This document shows, piece by piece, positions 9,900 through 20,229 of a stretch of DNA of 64,000 nt (position 1 is its first letter; every line of letters begins with the position of its first letter). Position numbers and translations under genes: made by a program. The stretch lies in the NCBI GenBank assembly GCA_020740775.1, contig JAHEWK010000002.1, forward strand, positions 2,790,001 to 2,854,000, written 5' to 3'. The DNA comes from Ilyonectria destructans (taxonomy: Eukaryota; Ascomycota; Sordariomycetes; Hypocreales; Nectriaceae). The notes beneath the pieces were generated by a model. The model did not search any database and had not been told where the DNA came from. It saw nothing but the letters and a program-made list of their open reading frames with translations.

Positions 9900-10571
9900 C
9901 CCAATCCGAGAGGCGCCTATAAAGTCGAAGTGTACGCAGCACCGCCGAAGTCGCTGGTTGACCTCTCCTGGAGGACATCCGAGAAAGACAGCAGAGATGT
10001 GATGCACGGAATGTGCAAGACGCTGTCAGTCCCTTGTGCATGACAGGTTGGAAACTATCGTGACATTCGGCGAACCCGAATGGCATGGTGTCGCACGCCC
10101 GCTTATGACAGGGGCCCTGCAGTTCGCCGGATGGGGACGGAAGTGTACGCTTATGGCACTTACAGAGATACAGTCCGGGGATCTATCGGCTCGTCTTGCT
10201 CGCCGCTTACTGACGCAGCTATATCATTGCGCCCTAACCCCTCATTAAGCCACGGAGCAGCAATGCAGATATCAGACCCAATGATCTTCTCCCCCAAGGT
10301 GTCGTGTTATGTCGCCGTCTGATTAGGCGCCCGGGCAATGTAACCGGCGTCCTGTCATCAGCTTACTCCCCGAAAACAAGAGGGGTCGTTGGGCAGGCCT
10401 AGACCCCAAAAGCTGCAGCAAAGGCTTGATTGTGATGTTAGTGGGTGTCAAGGAGGGGCCTTGGCCTCCGTTGAGATGCAGCCATGTAACCAAGATGAGG
10501 GAATATGTCTCTTGTTCACTTAAAGGTTAAATGAAATTAAAGTAGCTTGAAATATCACTCTAAAGCATCAC
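9900..10571. other. Intergenic, no gene seen
   Basis: Upstream side of the metalloprotease-lectin gene and downstream side of the rhodopsin-domain gene, both on the minus strand. Small ORFs at 10036-10322 lack any recognisable feature. Confidence 0.5.
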
Positions 10572-12079
10572 CTAGTGATAAGGAGAGTGTGGAGCATGTG
10601 GCTCCGAGGACGCTACACTGCTACTGTTGAAGGGATACCCTGAATCAGACACAGCCGATGACGAAACCTCAAACTCCACCTCTTTTGTAATTCCGTTATA
10701 TGTTTTAGCAGGGGGATTGATCTGATCCGAGCTTCCCTCATCGGCATGAGTGAAAATATCATTCTTGGAGCTCGTGACAGTAGTCCGGGTCGAAGGGCTT
10801 TGCTGGCTCCGCCAGGTCCTTCGGTCACTTCGATCACCCAGCATGATGCTGCCAGGTTCTGGGCCACTCTTGTACTGTGACTTATCGGAGGAGATGAGCG
10901 AGCCAAATAGTGGCCTCAGCTTCTGTCGCATCCAACCCCAAGTCAAAGGTAGGTTTGATGTAATAACGGCAACGAATGTCTCTCGTATTGCCCAGGTAGC
11001 CGCTTGTCTTGGTCCTGTGATGGGGCTCTACATTCGGCAAGTGTTAGCGGATCATAAACCGGGCACGAACTCGGATGTCAAGAAGTAAAGGTAACAACAA
11101 ACCTGGAGAATAAAAATGGAACGAAGCAGGCCGGCAACAATAACGAAGATGCCACCAGAGAATATGACGACAAGACCAGCTTTTCTGACACGGGCGATTT
11201 GGGCTCCCAAGAGCATGGGAATTGGGATCATGAGCAGATAAATGTCCGTGAATAGATTCAGAAACATGATCATGTAAACATTGAGCCTATTGACGGCGGG
11301 TGTGCAAAGATCTAGAAGGGAAGATTCCGCTGTTAGCGAGTGTTCCATGCCAACTTGCATGCCATCATATTCAGATGGGCTATTGGAGAGGACAAAACAA
11401 ACAAAGGAGTTGGGAGCTGGTAGGTAACATACTTCCTGGGTATGGATTTATTTGCCATAGCTTGTGCATGGGCTGGCAACTAAATAATATGCAGCAAATG
11501 GCCATGATGTAAGAGACAGCAATAAATGCAAAGCCCAGATATACTCTAGTCTTATAACGCATCAAGCCAGCCTGAGACCACTGTTAGATTGTTTTCATGG
11601 TTAGTGTTGATAGTACCACCTACCGTCAAGCGTAAGTAGAAGGCGCACATGGATGCCTTGATAATCCACATGACGGTCGTGTATACAGACCAGCCGATGA
11701 CCTGGTTCTTGGAGCCGCCAACTCTGCAGAGCGTTTTAGTATCGGCAGATGTTGCCCTGGGCTCTCCATGGCCACGGATCATCTTCAGCCCAACATACCT
11801 CCATTTATACTCGTCGCTATCGGGTGACAGTGCAGCGCGCTGCTTGTCAGTCATGCCGCTGTTGGTGAGACCATGATACCATGTGCCGACGGTGTAGCCC
11901 AAGAACGTTTCCCCACTGAGGGGGATGATGAGGATCAGCATTATGTAGTCATCGGCTTGGAGATTGCGGAAGCCTCCCTGCTTGGTCCGGCAGAAGGTTC
12001 GAAAGCCGATGACGAGTATGCTGATGCCGAGATAGATGCATGCCTCGACGAAGATCGGATCGATGCCTGTGGAGGCCAT
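10572..12079 (-). CDS. Rhodopsin-domain (Pth11-like) integral membrane protein, five exons
   Basis: Exons, in reading order: 12079-11799, 11723-11624, 11571-11433, 11311-11103, 11027-10572, giving 394 residues. Family landmarks: CRTKQGGFRNLQADDYIML after the first helix, KWRVGGSKNQVIGWSVYTT, WIIKASMCAFYLRLT, YLGFAFIAVSYI, then CQPMHKLWQINPYPGNLC, VNRLNVYMIMFLNLFTDIYL, GGIFVIVAGLLRSIFIL and WAIRETFVAVITSNLP. About seven helices are followed by a hydrophilic, Ser-rich cytoplasmic tail. Donors include GTATGT and GTAGGT. The family comprises fungal seven-helix proteins related to the Pth11 receptor; ligands are mostly unknown. All exon joints restore conserved motifs, so the gene looks intact. 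Plasma-membrane location is inferred. Confidence 0.88.
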
Positions 12080-12575
12080 GGTCGCTGAGGAGATCTGATC
12101 GACGCGATCGGTGGATTCGTAATCGTAGGAGCAGTCTCACTCCTCGTGGCGAGCCACGAGGGAGATGGACCCAGATAAATAAAACGGTCTGTCTAGCCTC
12201 AGGGGTACCAGACGAATGGCGCCCGGCAGAGCGCCCGTTTGATAGTCCGGAACATCCACGTGCCAAGTTAATCAATGAGACGCTGGATGGCATTATTTCC
12301 GTGAGGGCGGCCGGTGCGTAACTCACGGCGTAGCAGAATGACACACCACTCAATTCGCATTTCGCCGCCGGGGATATGGACAAATGTGTCCCGCGCTTGG
12401 ACGTTCTCTCCGCTAGTATCGTAACGAGTCAAGCTCGTCTCGTAGCTGGCGATCTGGACCAACGCCTCCAGGTCTTAGTCTTCAGATCCTAGCGATGTCG
12501 ATCCCTCGCTCGCCAATGAAACTGCTGCTCGAGTCAGTGCTTGGGGTCCGAGCTGTAACTATTGCGTCTGCGGTT
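12080..12575. other. Intergenic, upstream of the rhodopsin-domain gene
   Basis: No gene is supported. The right edge abuts the foldback MITE. Confidence 0.45.
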
Positions 12576-12989
12576 AGATCTCCCCCCTCTGACCTGCCCC
12601 TTGTCCCACATTCTAGCTGACCTGATTCTTGCCCCACATTCTAGCTGACCTAATTCTTGCCCTATAAGTCATAAATTTAAAGGTATAAAATCAATTCAGA
12701 ATTAATTTAAATATTAGATAAAATATTTATCCATTTAAATATTTTTCAAATTCTATAACTTTTAAAATAAATCTTGATAAATCATTAAAAGATTATAATA
12801 TATTTATATTATTATATAGATTTTAAAAACACTTTTTCTTAAAAATACACTGTTAGTTTTATAAGCTAATTTAGAACTAATTCAGAATCGATTTTATACC
12901 TTTGAATTTATGACTTGTGGGGCAAGAATTAGGTCAGCTAGAATGTGGGGCAAGGGGCAGGTCACAGGTGGGGGGGCGGGTTCAGATCT
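12576..12989. mobile_element. Foldback MITE-like element with about 100-bp terminal inverted repeats
   Basis: The left arm (about 12576-12715) and the reverse complement of the right arm (about 12866-12989) share TGACCTGCCCCTTG, the block CCCACATTCTAGCTGACCT, and a following A+T-rich tract containing AAAGGTATAAAATC. Both ends are bordered by AGATCT (12576-12581 and 12984-12989), a possible target duplication, although it is itself a palindrome. The left arm carries an extra tandem copy of a roughly 29-bp unit. The arms differ mainly by C-to-T type changes. There is no transposase inside, so the element is non-autonomous. Confidence 0.75.
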
Positions 12990-13763
12990 ACTGACAACTC
13001 GTTGGATCTTACGCGTATCATCTCTCTTTGGGAACCATTTTGAGGGCTTTGAACTGAGTCAGTCCCCGCCCTCCCCCTGGCATGCTGGCAGGCTGACACC
13101 GTGAAGCGGGTAGGACGGATCCCAAGCGGAGGGCAGCCGAGAGCACAACTGATGTAATCTGAAATTGCTGTTAGAGGACTCCGCAGGATAGAAGCCTTCT
13201 CTATATGCTGCCAAGCCCCGATAGGTTTCTTAGCAAGTATTGCCCAGTCTTGAGGCTTCAAATTCATTTCGATTCCCGTGTTCATTATCTCATACTTCCC
13301 TGTCAGACGATCTTCGATGCGTTTTTGTTTACAGTACGATACACGTTCTTAGCCCGAGCTAAACTTTCATCCGGGGTGCATAGACCAGAAATCTGCAACG
13401 AAACGCGTCCAGCATTATTTCCGGAATCACCACCTGAATCCCGGCTGAACGGCCGGCCAACATCATAGTGGTGATGACGTCAGTGAAGACTAATTGCGAG
13501 ACAGCATCTTGTCTATTATTAGTTGTAGTATGCCTCTAGGTGGTCGCGTGGGTGATATTGCCTGGCTACTGAAGAAAGTATCGCCTAGTACTACAGCCAT
13601 TAACTACAGGCTCCGTGAGCACGGGCGGGCCGCTCCGGGAGAGCCGAATTAATCGTCCCCGTATTGTCTAATTGTTGGGATTTCGAAGATGGCGACTGCG
13701 GCCAAGTCAAAGCCAAGGATTATTGCATTAATTTTAATCGCAGTAGATTTTTAGCTAAAAGCA
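12990..13763. other. Mostly non-coding; possible 40-codon ORF at 13530-13652
   Basis: A short frame from ATG 13530 encodes MPLGGRVGDIAWLLKKVSPS and a basic continuation to TAA at 13650-13652. It reads like a protein fragment, perhaps DNA-binding, but I cannot assign a family. The rest of the interval shows nothing. Confidence 0.25.
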
Positions 13764-14099
13764 GTGTCCAGGGAGATTGGTTATAATATAAAAGCTATGC
13801 CCAAGGCCTATATTAAGGTAGCTAAAGAGGATGACACAGACGAAGATAACGACATAGACAAAGAAGTCGGGATGGACGAAGAGTCTAAGGCAGCCGAAGA
13901 GGCCATTCAATGTTACGAATTAGAGGAACCCCGATGCTCCAATGGAGAAGCCCCTGTAACTTGTAAGCCACGAGCAAGAAGAGAAGCATTATATCAAGGG
14001 ATATCTATTGGTGGCGAATGCATGCCATTCCCCCACGCCGGTTTAACTCTAGAAGCCTGTCCGGAACACGGAAATGACCAGGACATCAGGAACTATTAA
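13764..14099 (+). CDS. Hypothetical acidic ORF, 111 residues
   Basis: The first half contains an acidic run (EDDTDEDNDIDKEVGMDEES); the C-terminal half has scattered Cys and His but no metal-binding spacing. It is not recognised. It may belong with the small frame at 13530 as fragments of one decayed gene, but no intron was found that joins them. Treat as doubtful. Confidence 0.22.
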   Translation: MSREIGYNIKAMPKAYIKVAKEDDTDEDNDIDKEVGMDEESKAAEEAIQCYELEEPRCSNGEAPVTCKPRARREALYQGISIGGECMPFPHAGLTLEACPEHGNDQDIRNY

Positions 14100-14260
14100 A
14101 AATCCAAGTAAAAAATACTATATTACTTGATTAACTTTTTTGTTCCAATCTTAAATTTAATAATACTATTATTTATTAAATTAAACCCTTTAAGATACGA
14201 ATCTTTTCTTTAATTATATTAATGATATGAAAAATAAAGAAATTCCACTATTGGTGCAAT

Positions 14261-14503
14261 TTATGCCCTGTTTTTCCAGAGAGAATCTCTCCAAGTCTCT
14301 CCTAAACACAACACTGAGATTGGGAAAGAGTTTTCCCTGGAGTTGAAGGTAACGCGCTGTAACTCTTCCCTATTGACTGTTCCCCACCATCGTCTGAATA
14401 TTGGCGTCGAGGACCGTGACCCTGCTTGACAGACTCTACCGAAAACATAGTTCACGGAGCAATCCATAGAAGCCCACGACCATGACGGGGCTCGGTATGG
14501 CAA
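14261..14503 (-). pseudogene. HET-domain protein relic, C-terminal piece
   Basis: The minus-strand frame begins YRAPSWSWASMDCSVNYVFG, the sequence found after the HET domain in many fungal HET proteins (consensus YRAPSWSWAS.DG). The upstream DNA reads RRYLPYRAPSW in the same frame but then decays, and no HET block is found in the next 500 bp. It is a remnant, not a gene. Confidence 0.5.
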
Positions 14504-15494
14504 GTATCGACGTCTAGGATACTTGTATGCACTGACCTCCCAGAGAAGATCCCTGGACCCCAGCTCTCCTTTCGTGTTTTTAGTGCATCTGAAGGTGTGC
14601 TGTGTTTGGCGGTAGCTTAGTTGTCCAATGACCTTGAGGAATCATGCCCTGACCACGGATATGTGGCTGGGAGCAAGCGCCCTTCATGAAACATGAAATA
14701 TGGCTTTGTACTCCTTTTTTTTCACCATCAGCTGTTTCTTGCCTCCGAACATGATGATGTGTCACACTGAGTGGATAGGATCACACTGATGATGATGAAA
14801 GCTCTTGATTTCTAGCTAAGGGACGGGCCTAGAGCCCGTCTTTATACATGATGAAGACGGCTGCTGCCGGAGGCGGCAGTCCGTCTCCGTCGCACAGGGG
14901 CCGGGGCCCTGTGGGTCCCGGGGACCGGGATCGTGGTCACAGGGCCGGCTATGTGGTCTGAGAAGGAGAGGAAAGTCGTGTTATCTAGGAAATGACCCCA
15001 AAATGTGATATGATGTGCTGTCAGACCAAATCATTATGAAATACAGAAGCGCGTTCGCCTGCTTGGTGGACACCTAAGCTCGACTCCGCCACACCACAGC
15101 CTGGTTGGGCATTTACCGTAGCACCCGATAGAATCTACGTGGAGGTGGCCGCGGCTGTGCTGAAGTATGCCTAACAACCCCGCTTGAGTCAGTCCGTTCA
15201 ACTGAAATCGTGCCATCTCGATCTCACATGATTCTCCTCTTTCATTCCCGTTGAATCCTCGAATTCCAACTGTTCGCCTTGGCGGTATCTGATTCTATTC
15301 CTCCCCGAAAGATTACAAGCGCTTCACACGGTTTGGGCAAATTAGTGTCATCGAACTAGACCGAGACACCTCCCCGGCCGAACAGATCTGGCCGCCCTTT
15401 CGCGTCGCCTGCATTCTCCACCCGCTATCGCACCCTGTGCCTCACGAAGCCGGACATCATTAGTATCATTAATTTCAATTTTTATGAGCCAGAG
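14504..15494. other. Intergenic, upstream of the HET-ankyrin gene
   Basis: No gene is supported. A perfect short hairpin, GACGGGC-ctaga-GCCCGTC, lies at 14822-14840. A GC-rich stretch follows at 14860-14960. The ORF 15034-15216 has no recognisable feature. Confidence 0.4.
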
Positions 15495-17837
15495 ATGGAA
15501 ATGTTCAAATACGATCCTATTAATCTCGAGAGGCCTTCTTTTCGGCTTCTTCGCATTTTGAAAGGGAAAGGGCTTGATATACATGGTTCGATCTTTCATG
15601 CAGGGTTCGATCTGCACGAGAGTGTGATTTCTTACGAAGCCTTATCCTACACCTGGGGCTCTGCGGAGGTTGTCGACAGCATCAAGATTAACGGACAGAG
15701 GTTAGGAATCTGTCGGAACTTATATGTGGCCCTTCAACATATCCGTTTGCAAGATCAGGATCGGATAGTATGGGTGGATGCCATTTGCATCGATCAGGGC
15801 AATACAAAAGAACGAGGACATCAAGTTCAACAGATGGGGGAGATTTATAAACAAGCTGGTGGAGTCATTTTCTGGTTGGGTCAAGCGACTTACGAGACAA
15901 ACATTATTATGGATTCTCTGCGACAACTGCAAGAAGAGAGCTACAGACATGCGTGCAAGAGCTGGAAACGCGCAGACCAACGCTGGATGGACCTTTGGGC
16001 CGCAGCCCAAGTGATCTTGCGGAGCAGACATTTGAATCTGCGAGCCCTACAGCGTGAGGGTCTGGAGACTCTCTTGGGCCGATCCTGGTTTAAGAGGGTT
16101 TGGATATTGCAGGAAGTGGCTAACGCTCAGGCTGCTTTGGTCTGTTGCGGTACGAAATCTGTCCGAGCTCGCTTCTTGGCTCTTGCCCCACTGCTAATAG
16201 GTATAAAACCCGATCCTCATTGCCAAGCTGTTCTGGATATCATGCCTGGCCCATCGAGGAATGATTCTTGGTGGAGCCAGAGCCAAGAACTTTATACGCT
16301 TCTGAAAAATTTCGGCAACAGCGAGGCGCATGACTCCCGGGATATGATCTATGCTCTGCTTGGAATGTCGTCAGATGCTAAGGGCAGTGATGCCCTGCGT
16401 GCGGATTACCGGAAGTCCGTTCAGGAACTTATTCGCGACGTCTCTCACTTCTTGTACTTTTGCGATCATGGTCCGGCTCTGACCGAACAACTGGGGACAA
16501 TACGGGACCTCCTCCTGCAACTCAGGATCCTCAACAATATTGCAGTCGAGAGGCTACTAGAGTCATTTGACGAGAAGGATCTGGAAATCCTGGTGATTCT
16601 TCTTAGACGAGGGGACATCGAAATTGCAAACGTGCTCAAGGCCGCCGCGAGGTTGCTTCTCGAGGAGGACGCAGACATCGAATTGAGGAATAATGTAGCT
16701 CGGACGCTGCTATCACTGGTCCCTGAGGATGGGCCAGAAGCCGTCATGCGGCAACTAAATCTCGAGAATGGCATCAATACCGGTTTAAAGGACCGGGCAG
16801 GCCAAACGCCGCTGCCGTGGGCCGTCACAATTGGGCATAAGACCGTCTTACAGCTTCTTCTCGACAAGGGTGCCGACATCGAGTCGAAGAACAGGTCAGG
16901 CCAAACACTAATGTCGTGGGGTGCCCAGAAAGGGTATGTGACCGTCGTACAGCTGCTACTCGACAAGGGTGCCAATATGTCGAGAGATAAGGATGGTCGG
17001 ACACCGCTATCGCATGCCGCTAGTGAAGGGCACGATGCCGTCGTACGGTTGCTGCTCGAGAACGGCGCTGATGTTGAGTCGAGAGATAAGGATGGCCGAA
17101 CACCGCTATCGCGTGCCGCCGTGAATGGACACGAAGGTACCTCCAAGCTACTGCTCGGTAAAGGTTCTAATATGGAATCGAAGGATAAGGATAGCCGGAC
17201 GCCGCTGTGGCATGCAGCTAGGGAAGGACACGAGGTTATTGTGCGGTTGCTGTTTGACCAAGGCGCCAATACCAAGTCGAAGGATCTATGGAACCTGACA
17301 CCGATATCTAGTGCCGCCAAGGAAGGGCACGAAGTCATTGTGCGACTACTTCTCAAGAAGGGCGCCGACGTCAAGTCTAAGGATGAGCATGACTGGACAC
17401 CGCTATTTTGGACAGCTAGGGAAGGGCTCGAGGCCGTTGCCAAGCTGCTGCTCGAGAATGGCGCCGATGTCGAATCAAAAACTAAGGATGGCCAGACACC
17501 ACTATCCTGGGCTGCTAGGGAAGGGCACGAGGCTGTTGCCAAGCTGCTACTCCAGAAGGGCGCTGACATTGAGTCGAAGGATATATGGAACCGAACGCCA
17601 CTATCACATGCCGCTAGGGAAGGGCACAAGGTCATTGTACTGCTGCTGCTCGAGAAGGGTGCTGATATTGATTCAAAGTCTTATAATAACAAGACACCGC
17701 TATGGTGGGCTGCCGAGTACAATCGCGAGGCCATGGTAAAGCTGCTGCTTGAGAATGGCGCCAAGGCCGTCGTCAAACGGTCGCGAAAGTCACGGCGGAA
17801 ATCACGCAAACCCTCAGCAATATCAAGACAGAACTGA
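15495..17837 (+). CDS. HET-domain protein with C-terminal ankyrin array
   Basis: A single 780-residue frame. HET blocks: YEALSYTWGS at 47-56, IVWVDAICIDQG at about 91-102, IFWLGQ at 125-129, WFKRVWILQEVANAQ near 200, and HDSRDMIYALLGMSSDA near 280. A linker precedes ten to eleven ankyrin repeats from about residue 400 to 760, each about 33 residues with TPLSHAA-type starts and VVRLLLENGADVES-type ends. The array is followed by a short, very basic tail (KRSRKSRRKSRK). HET proteins trigger programmed death of fused non-self cells; the ankyrin array is the likely sensor part. The start at 15495 follows MEMFKYDPIN and fits the family. A second, more protein-like reading of the tail exists in another frame (see finding). 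The 389-residue antisense ORF is a shadow. Confidence 0.9.
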   Translation: MEMFKYDPINLERPSFRLLRILKGKGLDIHGSIFHAGFDLHESVISYEALSYTWGSAEVVDSIKINGQRLGICRNLYVALQHIRLQDQDRIVWVDAICIDQGNTKERGHQVQQMGEIYKQAGGVIFWLGQATYETNIIMDSLRQLQEESYRHACKSWKRADQRWMDLWAAAQVILRSRHLNLRALQREGLETLLGRSWFKRVWILQEVANAQAALVCCGTKSVRARFLALAPLLIGIKPDPHCQAVLDIMPGPSRNDSWWSQSQELYTLLKNFGNSEAHDSRDMIYALLGMSSDAKGSDALRADYRKSVQELIRDVSHFLYFCDHGPALTEQLGTIRDLLLQLRILNNIAVERLLESFDEKDLEILVILLRRGDIEIANVLKAAARLLLEEDADIELRNNVARTLLSLVPEDGPEAVMRQLNLENGINTGLKDRAGQTPLPWAVTIGHKTVLQLLLDKGADIESKNRSGQTLMSWGAQKGYVTVVQLLLDKGANMSRDKDGRTPLSHAASEGHDAVVRLLLENGADVESRDKDGRTPLSRAAVNGHEGTSKLLLGKGSNMESKDKDSRTPLWHAAREGHEVIVRLLFDQGANTKSKDLWNLTPISSAAKEGHEVIVRLLLKKGADVKSKDEHDWTPLFWTAREGLEAVAKLLLENGADVESKTKDGQTPLSWAAREGHEAVAKLLLQKGADIESKDIWNRTPLSHAAREGHKVIVLLLLEKGADIDSKSYNNKTPLWWAAEYNREAMVKLLLENGAKAVVKRSRKSRRKSRKPSAISRQN

Positions 17838-19880
17838 AGAATACAGCAACCCACGATACAGCAGTCACTCGCGGGAATACAAGAGAGCATTGAGGCCGGA
17901 AAGGAGGCGAAGGCGGCTTCTCAACTTAACCTAAAGAGAGGGAGTGTGCTCCTTTGACTTTTCTGCCCCTTCACGTTGATGGGCTCAACTCCATCTAGAT
18001 GCCTTCAACGTTGACCACTGGTTGAAGCTGTCAAGAATGGCCGTAGTTCAGGGTAGCATCTGCAGCCCCGCGAGACGCGTCCGCTTGACTGTTGCCAGTA
18101 TTTCTTGCCCCTCAATTTTTGTGCACGTGCCAACTGTACCCAGCACTAGGGGCTCGCGAACACGTCTCGGCTGTCGTCGTGCCTCAGTATCGCCTTTAGG
18201 AAAAACATTCCATGCATCCCGTTCCTTCCTGGGATCCAAATGGACGCCAACGTATCTGTCAAGCACCGGCAGCCTTCGGACTGTAACGCATCCAGTGCGC
18301 CGCTTATCAACTTCGATGCTTTACCAGCGACGTTATATTTATTATGATACAACCTTTAAGTCCAGCATCTTACCGATAATACTTAAAAGCAGCACTTCTT
18401 CACCAGCTTAATTCCGCTAGAACAGTTCCTCCGGGCTTCCTTTGGCGGGCCGCTTGCCGGACCGGTCCCTCCTGTGCCTGGAGGAACTTTTGTTCCGGAA
18501 GGTTCCTCAGGCTGAACTTGCCAGATACACAGAAAGTATGGACTATTTTGCCAAGACATCGTCGATTTTACGGTATCATTTATTTATTTTTACTGTCACT
18601 TTTTACTGTCAGCGCCGGCTTATACAGTTGCTTTTTAGTGGGTGCAAGAGAAGGAGACGGGCCTGGGATATTGCTGCCTTACAGCTTATAAATATAACTG
18701 CTAAGGTGCATACTATAACTTGGCCTCAGAATCCTCAGAATCCTTAGAATTACACCAGAGAGAAGTATCGTCTTCCTTATTGACTTCAGTTACTGAGGTA
18801 GACTCTATTATTGCATCCTAATCCTAAAACCAGCTCTTATATCTATAGTTACACTTGAAGCGCTGCCTTATCTTATCTCCAAGCCTCTCCAGCTTGTAAA
18901 TGCCATCCCTTATTTATCTATATAATATATTCTTCAGTTCGATAAAATCGCCTTATACTAGTCTCCACAAGAGATATAGCCCCTTCTACCTCTCTGCCCT
19001 TAAAAGCTGTATATATAAACTTATAAAACTAGGCCTTATTGCTATACTGCTGCTATATATACCTTTAAAATTAAGAAGAACCTCTAAGAACTGCTTATTC
19101 TAGCTTTTCTAGTTTATTATAGTAAAGATAGAGGTATATAGAGGTTTTATTTTATAGATAACTAACGGAAAGTTTAGCTTACTTCTTAAGTTTGAATTCT
19201 TCTCTTATATAGAGTTAGAGATAATTACTATTTTACTCTTAATAAGAAGTATACCCTTTAGAAGCTTAAATACTATAAGATTTATAATATTATCTAACTA
19301 AAGAAGAATAGCTGCTAGAGGGCTTAAGTAGAATATTATATCTCTAGTAATAGTAATAGTACTATAGAAGAGATTAAAAAAGATATTAACTATCTTAAAG
19401 AGTACTCTATTAATTAGCTTTAACTTAATAAGTTAATTTTAAGTTACTACTACTAATATTCCTTATATATAAAGAAATAACCTAAATATTAAAGGTTATA
19501 AGTTATCTCTATAGCAAAATATATTATATAGCTTTTCTATATATAACTACTTTTTACTTTAGTATTATATTTTACTATAAAGATTAAGATATATTTACTC
19601 TAAGAGTAAGCCTACTATATAATAGCTGCTATATTTAGATTCTATCTATTTTAATTTAGAGGTATAATTACCTATAGCCTATTAGTAAAAAAAAGCTAGA
19701 ATACTTAATTATAAAGATAATAATATAGCTATTAAAAGTTCAGCTTAATTTACTCTTTATTATAAAGATACTAAAGAAAGCTATATAGCCTTATATATCT
19801 AACAGTATAAATCTATTTATAAAGTATAATAATAGTTATAAACTGAAGGAATAATTTATATACTGCTATATATTTTTATA
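17838..19880. other. Transition from gene island to A+T-rich block
   Basis: The sequence is GC-balanced up to about 18.5 kb, then falls steadily into A+T-rich DNA by 19.1 kb. No gene is supported; the ORFs at 18022-18411 and 18442-18747 have no recognisable domain. The gradual loss of C and G looks like RIP spreading from the neighbouring element. Confidence 0.5.
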
Positions 19881-20229
19881 ATAATTAATATACTATACTA
19901 TACTTATAAGTTTAAAGTAAGCTGATTTTAATTAGTAGTTTATATAATAGGAAATTAAATAGATTAAAACTTAAATAAGTATATTATATCTAATAATAGT
20001 AAAATTAAAGATACTTAATATAATTAAATTATATTAACAGCTAAGAAGCTGCCTATACTAAATATATACTTCTTAGATAACTATATACTAAGTAGATTAC
20101 TTAAAGCCGTCCTAAATTACTGGTAATTTAAATGGGTCCTAAAGTAATCTATTAGTAGACCTATTATTCTATTTTAGATAAGTAGGTTCTCAGTATAGAC
20201 TGTAGGGTTATTAACTTAAGCTGTAATAT
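19881..20229 (-). repeat. 3' LTR of the Ty3/gypsy element (minus strand)
   Basis: Direct repeat partner of 27795-28163; the shared sequence runs from TATACTATACTATAC to TTAACTTAAGCTGTAAT. The many differences are mostly transitions, as expected for RIP acting on each copy. Confidence 0.8.

Noticed and set aside
16466..17635. A 389-residue ORF on the minus strand
   Set aside because: It lies wholly antisense to the ankyrin array of the intact HET-ankyrin gene. It is a product of the repeat structure, with Ser/Pro-rich, family-less sequence.
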